NCBI RefSeq assembly: GCF_028368995.1
Contig: NZ_JAQNDL010000004.1
Location: 566,001-630,000 of the forward strand
DNA length: 64,000 nt
Direction: 5' to 3'
DNA from: Nannocystis bainbridge
GTDB taxonomy: Bacteria > Myxococcota_A > Polyangia > Nannocystales > Nannocystaceae
Shown: positions 58,102 through 64,000 of the stretch, piece by piece
Layout of the letters: each line of letters starts with the position of its first letter
Numbering within the stretch: the stretch's first letter is position 1
Translations under genes and position numbers: made by a program
The notes under the pieces: generated by a model
What the model saw: the letters and a program-made list of their open reading frames with translations, nothing else
Database searches by the model: none
Told to the model about the DNA's origin: nothing

Positions 58102-58396
58102 GGTCGAGCCGGGGGCTTCCCGAGAGCGATTGGGACGGGCGCGGTGCGAAGGGGATGGCGGTCGATGGGGCCGCGCGTGAGGCCCGGGCGCCCGAGCGCG
58201 ATTGAAAAGATATGTCCCGGGAGGCGGGTGCGCTGCGAAGGGCGACGGTTTGCGCTCCCGGAGGGCGCTCGTAAACTTGTTCAATGGGGCATGTTACATT
58301 GGACATGTCCATTGGAGCATGTTCGATAGAACATGTCCTTTGGGGAATATCCGATGGAGCTCATGACAAGGGGGCGGGTCCGAAGCCTCGCGGCGC
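58102..58396. other. Intergenic region with an AT-rich repeat array
   Basis: About 295 bp between convergent genes. The middle and end contain an AT-richer phased array (58276-58349); the rest shows no recognised feature. Confidence 0.5.
58276..58349. repeat. Phased 14-bp repeat array (6 cores), AT-rich spacers
   Basis: Cores at 58276 (CTTG), 58290, 58304, 58318, 58332 and 58346 (AATA) are exactly 14 bp apart. Spacers such as TTACATT and CATTGGA are AT-rich compared with flanking DNA, as in the array at 41740-41813. Confidence 0.88.
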
Positions 58397-59821
58397 TCAT
58401 GCGCCCGCGGTGAGGGGCGGGCCGAGGCCGTAGGTGGCGGGGTCGAGGGCGTAGCAGCCGGCGAGGATCGGGCCGCCGCGGGCCAGGCTGTCGCGGCTGG
58501 CGCGGGCGTGGGCGGCGAAGCGGCCGAGGGCCTCGAGGTCGTCGGTGGCGGCGAGGTCGGTGTGCTCGGCGACGAGCTGGAGGAGGAGCGGGAGGCAGTG
58601 CGCGCGGCCCCACCAGGCGGCGTTGAGCTCGGTGTGATCGCGGTCGAGGCTGAGGTCGACGAGGTTGGCGGAGCCGAGAGTGGCCCACGCGCCGTCGACG
58701 ATGCACAGCTTGGCGTGGGTGTAGATCTCGCGGTGGCCGTCGGCGTCGCTGCGGGCGAGCGCGGCGAGGGTGAAGCCGGGGCGCTGCGCGAGGGCGTTGA
58801 GCTGGGCGAAGGTCGGGCCGTAGCGGTGCTCGTGGGTGCGACCGTCGCGGGCGAGCGCGGCGACCTCGGCGGCGGCGCGGCCGATGGCGGCCATGGGCTC
58901 GCCCGGGACGACCATGACGACGCGGACGCCGCGACGCAGCGCGGCGTCGAGGGCGAGGAGGACGGCGTGCTGGCCGGGGTGCTGGTTCTCGATGTAGATG
59001 GTGCGCCGCGCGGCGGCGATGGCGGCGAGGTAGTGGGCGAGGATGGTGGCCTCGCCGGCGTCGCTTGCGAAATCGGGGGCGCCGACGATCGGGGTCGGGC
59101 CGCGGTAACCGTCAGGGGCGAGGGTGCGCGCGAGCTGGACCCGTACGTCGCCGCAGGCGGGCGGGAGGCGCCCGGGGTAGGCGAGCGGGCCGGCGCGCAG
59201 GTCGTCCGGCCACGGCGGGGCGTCCGGGTCCTGGCGAGCGAGGTTCCACCGCTGGACGAAGTTGTGCTCGGCGTCGGCGACGACGGGGCCCTGCAGCTCG
59301 AGGAAGGCGTCGTGCTTGTGGAGGCCGTGGTGATGGCCAGGGCGGGCGAGGGTGGAGTCGCTGAGGATCATGCCGCCGACGAAGGCGAGGGCGTCAGGCT
59401 GGCCGGCGTCGACGAGGAAGGCCTTCTGGTGGTGGCAGTGGGCGGGCTCGGCGGAGCTGTCCCAACGGGCAGCCCAGCCGGCGCGGCGGGCAGCGAGGAG
59501 CTGGCGCTCGGCGGGGCCGCCGAGGAAGACGTGACGGGTGCTCGAGAACCGCGGGTTGCGCCAGAACAGGACCCGCACGTCGAGGCCGCGGGCGTGGCAG
59601 CGATCGAGCAGGTCCCACCAGGCGAGGCCGTCAGGCAAGCGGAAATCGGGCTGGATGAAGGAGACGATGACCCACAGGCGGGTGCGGGCGGCGGCGACGG
59701 CGGCGGCGAGGCGCTCGAAGAACGGGAGGCCGTCGATCCACGGGACGACGCGGTTGCCGTCCCGCACGGGGTACGGGCCGTGATCGTCGGCGATGGCGAG
59801 CAGGCCGTCGTCCTCGTGCAC
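58397..59821 (-). CDS. Phospholipase D family protein (cardiolipin synthase-like)
   Basis: A 474-residue product with a proposed GTG start. Two HKD motifs are present: 'PAHCHHQKAFLVD' in the first half and 'YTHAKLCIVDGAWATLGSANL' in the second, with 'IYIENQHPGQHAVLLALDAALRRGVRVVMVVPG' between, as in cardiolipin synthases and related phosphatidyl transferases. No membrane segments or signal peptide are obvious, so it may be cytoplasmic or peripheral. The start is uncertain: codons upstream of 59821 in the same frame are repeat-derived ('MSPRTCPSRHV'), so an internal GTG ('VHEDDGLLAIADDHG') is preferred. A repeat hairpin is also present in the frame near 59457-59474. Confidence 0.8.
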   Translation of the reverse strand: MHEDDGLLAIADDHGPYPVRDGNRVVPWIDGLPFFERLAAAVAAARTRLWVIVSFIQPDFRLPDGLAWWDLLDRCHARGLDVRVLFWRNPRFSSTRHVFLGGPAERQLLAARRAGWAARWDSSAEPAHCHHQKAFLVDAGQPDALAFVGGMILSDSTLARPGHHHGLHKHDAFLELQGPVVADAEHNFVQRWNLARQDPDAPPWPDDLRAGPLAYPGRLPPACGDVRVQLARTLAPDGYRGPTPIVGAPDFASDAGEATILAHYLAAIAAARRTIYIENQHPGQHAVLLALDAALRRGVRVVMVVPGEPMAAIGRAAAEVAALARDGRTHEHRYGPTFAQLNALAQRPGFTLAALARSDADGHREIYTHAKLCIVDGAWATLGSANLVDLSLDRDHTELNAAWWGRAHCLPLLLQLVAEHTDLAATDDLEALGRFAAHARASRDSLARGGPILAGCYALDPATYGLGPPLTAGA

Positions 59822-59875
59822 GCGCCCCAGGATGCCCGGGCGCGCGGGCGCTGTCGAGTCGAGGGGGCGGCGCGA

Positions 59876-60002
59876 GGGCGCGCCGGAGATCGTAACATGT
59901 CGCGAGGGACATGTCCTCGGGGACATGCGATCAGGGGCGCGCCGGAGATCGGTACATGTCGCGAGGGACATGTCGCGAGGGACATGTCCTCGGGGTCATG
60001 CG
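59876..60002. repeat. Tandemly duplicated repeat array
   Basis: A ~56-bp block (59876-59931) containing cores 59896, 59910 and 59924 is repeated at 59935-60002 with one additional 14-bp unit (cores 59955, 59969, 59983, 59997). Both blocks begin with the same non-repeat leader (GGGCGCGCCGGAGATCG). This shows a whole array plus flank has been duplicated. Confidence 0.9.
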
Positions 60003-60018
60003 CGCAGGGGCGGTCGGC

Positions 60019-60840
60019 TCAGGGGGTGCTGACCTCGACGTCGAGGCAGAAGTGGGCCGAGCGCGAGTCGTACCAGTCGCGCAGGTTGGTCAGCGGGGTG
60101 TCGCAGTGGTCGCCGGGATCGTCGATGGCGACCAGGCCGTCGCCGGGGGCGTCGCCCATGTGATCGGCGTGGAGGACGAGGGTCGAGGTCGAGCCGCCGC
60201 CGGTGATCCGCAGGCAGAAGTGCTGGGTGTCCAAAAGGACAGGTGGGTCGAGCTCGAAGTCGCGGTAGTCCATGCCGCCGTCGATGGTGCCGAGCTCGCG
60301 GGTGTCGAGCACGGCGAGCACGGGGGCGTGGTTGCCGGGGTCGTAGGGGAGGACGTCGAGGACGGCCGACGGCTCGCCGACGGCGAAGCGGACCTCGAAG
60401 CCTAACCGGGTGAGCTGCAGCGGCGGCGGGGCGGGGGCGGTGAAGCACTCGACGGCCTCGATCTTGGCCGAGACGGGGTCGCCGCCGCTCATGCAGAAGG
60501 GGCCGTCGATGCAGCGCGCGGGATCGTAGGGGCGCAGGGTGGTGGGCTCGAGCGGACCGGTGGTGGGCTCGGCGGTGGTGCTCGAGCTGGTGGTCGTCGA
60601 GGTGGTGGAAGAGACGGCGGCGGTGGTGGTGGAGTCGTCGCTGGTCGCCGCGGGGCCGGTGGTCGGCAGGCCGGTGGTGGTGGTGCCGCCGGTGGTGGTG
60701 GTCGTCGCGGCGCCGCCCTCGGTGGTCGCGCCGTCGTAGCTCGGGTTCGGGCGCAGGCACCCGCCGAGGACGAGGACGAACAGGTGGGCGAACCGAGGCC
60801 TCACGCGCAGACTGTATCGCCTCGGGCGAGCGAACGCCAT
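60019..60840 (-). CDS. Thr-rich predicted lipoprotein
   Basis: A 273-residue product. A signal-like N-terminus ends in 'FAHLFVLVLGGC' (lipobox LGGC, Cys28). A ~70-residue Thr/Ser linker ('TTTTTGGTTTTGLPTTG') follows. The mature domain has 'RCIDGPFCMSGGDPVSAKIEAVECF', 'LQLTRLGFEVRFAVGEPSAVLDVLPYD' and 'DTQHFCLRITGGGSTSTLVLHADHMG', with conserved-looking Cys pairs and a beta-rich character. No family is recognised. ATG 60840 is used; a GTG at 60804 would give a shorter, more typical signal peptide. A repeat hairpin at 60226/60240 encodes part of 'DPPVLLDTQ'. Confidence 0.7.
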   Translation of the reverse strand: MAFARPRRYSLRVRPRFAHLFVLVLGGCLRPNPSYDGATTEGGAATTTTTGGTTTTGLPTTGPAATSDDSTTTAAVSSTTSTTTSSSTTAEPTTGPLEPTTLRPYDPARCIDGPFCMSGGDPVSAKIEAVECFTAPAPPPLQLTRLGFEVRFAVGEPSAVLDVLPYDPGNHAPVLAVLDTRELGTIDGGMDYRDFELDPPVLLDTQHFCLRITGGGSTSTLVLHADHMGDAPGDGLVAIDDPGDHCDTPLTNLRDWYDSRSAHFCLDVEVSTP

Positions 60841-60847
60841 CCGGCGC

Positions 60848-62431
60848 TCACGGGCCCGCGCGGTGCAACCGGACCTCTTCCATGTCGAGCTGATCCTCGG
60901 CAGCGCGCAGGACCTCTGGGTCGACGGTGTCCTCGCGGCGGACGTACAGGAGGGCCTGGCGCTGGGCGTGGACGAGGTCGATCAGGAGCTCGTGGTGGCG
61001 GACGCGGAGGTCGTGGTCGGCGCCGAGGTCGGACTGCGAGGCGTCGAGGGCCGCGGTGTGGTGGGCCCGCACGCGCGCGAGGAGGTCGGGGTGCGGGTGC
61101 GCGGCGGGGTCCGTGCGATCGAGGTGGGCGAGGGCGGCGGCGGCGAGGCGGGCCTGCAGCAGCCGGGTGTCGCGGGCCCGCCGGGCGTCGTCGCCGGCGT
61201 CGAAGCGCAGCAAGCGGATGACGAGCGGGAGGCTCAGGCCCTGGAGGACGAGGGTGACGAGGATGACGGCGAAGGTGATGAAGAGGATCAGGTGGCGGTG
61301 GGGGAAGGCGGTGACACCGTCGGCGAGGGTCAAGGGGACGGCGAGGGCCGAGGCGAGCGAGACGACGCCGCGCATGCCGGCCCAGGCGATGACGACGAGG
61401 GCCTTCCAGTCGGGGGCGCCGGCGGGCCGCGAGCGCCGCCACCTCAGCGCGCCGGCGGCGGCGAACACCCAGACGAAGCGCACGACGACGGTGAGCAGGC
61501 TGATGGCGAGCGCGTAGGCGGTGGCGTAGGCGAACTGCTCGGGGCCGAGGCCCTCGGTGATGCGCGGCAGCTGCAGGCCGATGAGGATGAAGACGAAGCC
61601 GTTGAGGAGGAACACGAGGGTGCTCCACACGAAGCTGGCCTGGACCTTGGAGGGGGCGCTCAGGAAATCGTCGGCGCGCGCCGAGAGGAACAGGCCGCCG
61701 GCGACCACGGCGAGCACGCCCGAACATCCCAGGCCCTCGGCCGCGAGGTACATGATGTACGGGGTCATGATGGTGAGGCTGGCGTCGACGCTGGCGACGC
61801 TCGGCAGCAGGCGGTGCACGCGGTAGACGAGCAGGGCGACGGCGAGGCCGAGGGCGACGCCGCCGAGAGCGACGCGGAAGAACTCGAGGGCGAAATCGAC
61901 GGCGACGAAGCTGCCGGCGGCGACGGCGGCGAGGGCGAAGCGAAACACGATCAGCGAGGCGGCGTCGTTGACGAGGCTCTCGCCCTCGAGGATGGCGACG
62001 GCGACCCGCGGGACCCGCAGGCCGTGCAGCACGCTGGTGGCGGCGACGGCGTCGGGCGGGGAGATGATGCCGCCGAGCATGAAGCCGAGCGCGAGCGAGC
62101 AGTCGGGGACGAGGGCGTGGGCGACCAGCGCGACGGCGGTGGCGGTGAACAGGACCAGACCGAACGCCTGCAGGGCGATGGGCCCGCGCAGGCGCACGAA
62201 CTCTCGCCAGGGGGTGAACCACGCGGCCTGGTAGAGCAGCGGCGGCAGGAACACCAGGAACACCAGCTCGGGATCGAGGCTGACGTGCGGGGCGCCGGGG
62301 ACGAGGCTGATGCCGAGGCCGCCGAGCACGAGGAGGATCGGGTAGCTGATGCCGAGCCGCCCGCTGAGCACGTGCAGGACGCCGATGGCGAACAGCAGCG
62401 AGAGGACGAGCAGGAGTTCGTGGTGCAGCAT
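60848..62431 (-). CDS. Na+/H+ antiporter, CPA1/NhaP family
   Basis: A 527-residue product with ~12 membrane helices. Diagnostic motifs are 'FLVFLPPLLYQAAWFTPW', 'GFMLGGIISPPDAVAATSVL' (exchange region, ~residues 117-136) and 'VAILEGESLVNDAASLIVFRFAL' (~143-165). The C-terminal ~110 residues are soluble, charged and helical ('LARVRAHHTAALDASQSDLGADHDLRVRHHELLIDLVHAQRQALLYVRR'), as in CPA1 antiporters with cytoplasmic regulatory tails. It exchanges Na+ (or K+) for H+ in ion and pH homeostasis. The gene starts 42 bp after the Smr gene on the same strand, so the two may be co-transcribed. Confidence 0.92.
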   Translation of the reverse strand: MLHHELLLVLSLLFAIGVLHVLSGRLGISYPILLVLGGLGISLVPGAPHVSLDPELVFLVFLPPLLYQAAWFTPWREFVRLRGPIALQAFGLVLFTATAVALVAHALVPDCSLALGFMLGGIISPPDAVAATSVLHGLRVPRVAVAILEGESLVNDAASLIVFRFALAAVAAGSFVAVDFALEFFRVALGGVALGLAVALLVYRVHRLLPSVASVDASLTIMTPYIMYLAAEGLGCSGVLAVVAGGLFLSARADDFLSAPSKVQASFVWSTLVFLLNGFVFILIGLQLPRITEGLGPEQFAYATAYALAISLLTVVVRFVWVFAAAGALRWRRSRPAGAPDWKALVVIAWAGMRGVVSLASALAVPLTLADGVTAFPHRHLILFITFAVILVTLVLQGLSLPLVIRLLRFDAGDDARRARDTRLLQARLAAAALAHLDRTDPAAHPHPDLLARVRAHHTAALDASQSDLGADHDLRVRHHELLIDLVHAQRQALLYVRREDTVDPEVLRAAEDQLDMEEVRLHRAGP

Positions 62432-62473
62432 CGACGCGCTCGAGGCTAACGCGGGGTCGCGGGGCGGGCCACG

Positions 62474-63262
62474 TCAGCCGGGCGGGCCGTTGTCGGGATC
62501 TGGCCCCGGGGACAGGTCGACGATGGTGGCGCCCCATCCGCCGCCGCGGTGGCCGCCGAGGCGGTAGGCGACGACGCGCGGGTGACGATCGAGGATCGCG
62601 TGCACGGTCCGTCGCAGGGCGCCGATGCCCTTGCCGTGGACGATGCGGACCTCGGTGATGCCGCGCGCGCGGCAGACTTCGAGGTACTCGAGCACGAGGC
62701 GCTTGACGTCCTTGGGGCTGAAGTTGTGGAGGTCGAGCTCGCCGTCAACGGGCAGCTCGGCGGCGCGGTCGGAGCCGGCGAGGGCGCCGAAGAAGCCGGC
62801 GCGCCCGGCCCACGGAGCCCACGGGAGCGCGGTGACGGGAGCGGGCTGATAGGCGGCGGGCCGCGGGAGGGCGCAGCGATGGACGGTGCGGGCGGCCCGG
62901 GCGAACGGGTTCCACGGGCGCTGGCCCTGGGCGGGGCCGGGCTGCCAGCGCTCGCCGACGCGGAGCTCGAGGGTGAAGCGGCCGGGGCGGCCGGGCCAGC
63001 GTTCGGCGACGATCCGCAGGTCGCCGAACAGGGCGGCGCCGATCAGGTCGAGGGCGAGGGCGGCCTGATCGTCGCTGTCGTCGTCGTCGGCGAGCGCGAA
63101 CGAAGCTGTCCATCCGGACAGGTCGACGCGCAGGCGATCGCCGTCGCGGTGGACGCCGAGCTCGAGGTCGCCGAGGCGGACGACGCCGGGGGGCGAGGGC
63201 GCGAGGCCGCAGGCGGCGAGCATGGCGTCGAGTGCGTGCGCGAAGGCCTCGCCGGGGGTCAT
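62474..63262 (-). CDS. Smr-domain protein
   Basis: A 262-residue product. The C-terminal ~85 residues form an Smr domain: 'GELDLHNFSPKDVKRLVLEYLEVCRARGITEVRIVHGKGIGALRRTVHAIL' with the 'HGKG.G.LR' motif and 'VVAYRLGGHRGGGWGATIVDL'. Smr domains (MutS2 C-terminus, SmrB) are nicking endonucleases or RNA/DNA-binding modules. Residues ~1-170 are not recognised but contain 'RPGRFTLELRVGERWQPGPAQGQRPWNPF'. Two translated repeat hairpins occur (62499/62513, 63105/63119). An upstream GTG would add two residues; ATG 63262 is used. Confidence 0.85.
   Translation of the reverse strand: MTPGEAFAHALDAMLAACGLAPSPPGVVRLGDLELGVHRDGDRLRVDLSGWTASFALADDDDSDDQAALALDLIGAALFGDLRIVAERWPGRPGRFTLELRVGERWQPGPAQGQRPWNPFARAARTVHRCALPRPAAYQPAPVTALPWAPWAGRAGFFGALAGSDRAAELPVDGELDLHNFSPKDVKRLVLEYLEVCRARGITEVRIVHGKGIGALRRTVHAILDRHPRVVAYRLGGHRGGGWGATIVDLSPGPDPDNGPPG
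63105..63122. repeat. Solo GCTG...CAGG hairpin in the Smr gene
   Basis: GCTG at 63105 and CAGG at 63119 are 14 nt apart, encoding 'DLSGWTASF' on the minus strand. Confidence 0.65.
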
Positions 63263-63334
63263 GGCCACGAGAGTGTAGGCGCGGTCGGCTGCGCGAGGCC
63301 AGGCGCGGCGGCGCGAGCGTGCTAGGAACGCGAC

Positions 63335-63796
63335 ATGAAGATCGATCTCGACGAGGCGCCGACGCTGGTCGGCACGCGCTATCCGGCCCCGTTCGACGCG
63401 CCGTGCCAGGACCGCGTGCGGGTCCGTCTGGGGGCGGCGGCGGGGCTGTCGCAGTTCGGCGTGAACTTGCTGCGGCTGGCGCCCGGGACGTGGTCGAGCC
63501 AGCGCCACTGGCACGCGCGCGAGGACGAGTTCGTGTACGTGCTGACGGGCGAGGTGGTGCTGGTGACGGAGGCGGGCGAGACGACGCTGCGCGCGGGTGA
63601 GTGCGCGGGGTTCCCCCACGGGGTGGCGAGCGGGCATCACCTGCAGAACCGCGGGTCGGTGGAGGCGACGGTGCTCGAGGTCGGGACCGACGATCCGCGC
63701 GACGAGGTGGAGTACCCGGACATCGACATGCGGTGGACGCCGGACGGGTACGCGCGCCGCGACGGGACGCCGTATCCGCGACGCAAGGACGGGTGA
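63335..63796 (+). CDS. Cupin-domain protein
   Basis: A 153-residue product, a single cupin. The metal ligands are visible in 'RHWHAREDEFVYVLTGEVVLVTEAGETTLRAGECAGFPHGVASGHHLQNRG' (two His and a Glu in motif 1, His in motif 2). Small cupins of this kind include sugar isomerases, dioxygenases and binding proteins; the substrate is unknown. The ATG at 63335 follows 'GAACGCGAC' with no strong ribosome-binding site. It stands between the divergent Smr gene and the convergent LysR-type gene fragment. Confidence 0.85.
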   Translation: MKIDLDEAPTLVGTRYPAPFDAPCQDRVRVRLGAAAGLSQFGVNLLRLAPGTWSSQRHWHAREDEFVYVLTGEVVLVTEAGETTLRAGECAGFPHGVASGHHLQNRGSVEATVLEVGTDDPRDEVEYPDIDMRWTPDGYARRDGTPYPRRKDG

Positions 63797-63849
63797 CGAA
63801 GCGAAGGCCGTGAAGTCGTCGGTGTGGGCGCGGCGAGCGGAGGGAGGCC

Positions 63850-64000
63850 TCAAGCGGTCGCCAGCGGGGCGGCGCGGAAGGCCTCGATCACGAACTCGCG
63901 GAAGGCGGTGACCTTGCGCGGGAGGTGCTTGCCGCCGGCGCACACCAGCCACAGGCCGCCGGAGTGGATGGCCCAGCGCGGCAGGACGCGGACCAGCAGG
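63850..64000 (-). CDS. LysR-family transcriptional regulator, C-terminal part (runs off the window)
   Basis: The minus strand reads into the window from the right and ends at TGA 63850-63852. The last ~49 residues ('LLVRVLPRWAIHSGGLWLV', 'CAGGKHLPRKVTAFREFVIEAF') match the end of a LysR substrate-binding domain, where 'GLW.V......P.KV.AF.DF' is typical. The DNA-binding part lies outside the window, so its targets and ligand are unknown. Confidence 0.75.
   Translation of the reverse strand, partial: LLVRVLPRWAIHSGGLWLVCAGGKHLPRKVTAFREFVIEAFRAAPLATA

Overview
This looks like chromosomal DNA of a very high-GC myxobacterium, most likely of the Nannocystaceae (Nannocystis-like). The support is indirect: very GC-rich codon use throughout, and many predicted lipoproteins (lipobox Cys followed by a Thr/Ser/Gly/Asp-rich linker of the 'TTTTSTT..GD' kind, then a beta-propeller, FG-GAP, thrombospondin-3 or peptidase domain). 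No rRNA, tRNA, CRISPR array, insertion sequence or prophage was seen.

Layout. 1-5 kb: a divergent LysR fragment and ferritin-like gene, then a DUF3604 / HupE-UreJ / peptidyl-prolyl isomerase operon. 5-14 kb: a PARG-like hydrolase, an 864-residue protein with a DUF1963-like end, and secreted lipoproteins. 14-25 kb: pckG, an S10 carboxypeptidase lipoprotein, a bile-acid:Na+ symporter-family protein, a TauD-type dioxygenase, an Rpn-like nuclease-fold protein, an MCE/MlaD protein and an argD-type aminotransferase. 26-33.3 kb: a minus-strand arginine operon argF'-argG-argE'-argB(A)-argC-argH of the Xanthomonas type, which would work through N-acetylcitrulline. carA-carB follows at 35-39.4 kb on the plus strand and supplies its carbamoyl phosphate. 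39.8-54.5 kb: uncharacterised and lipoprotein genes, a CBS/cysteine-synthase-like gene, and a four-gene envelope operon with two paralogous propellers, one frameshifted. 54.9-64 kb: a CASTOR/POLLUX-like channel, a CYTH-like protein, a phospholipase D family protein, a Na+/H+ antiporter, an Smr protein, a cupin and a second LysR fragment.

The most unusual feature is a highly iterated short repeat. Its unit is a 14-bp period, CATGTCC-NNNN-GGA, in which each pair of neighbouring CATG (or CCTG/CAGG/AATG/GATG) cores can fold into a GUCC-N4-GGAC hairpin, often with a GNRA or UUCG loop. It forms phase-locked arrays of about 3-7 cores in intergenic regions, at gene ends and starts, and inside operons. 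Single two-core hairpins with the same 14-nt spacing lie inside genes. In several genes (argE', carA, argC, the DUF3604 protein, the PPIase) the array is translated in frame. I do not recognise this family; it is my main candidate for a previously undescribed system.
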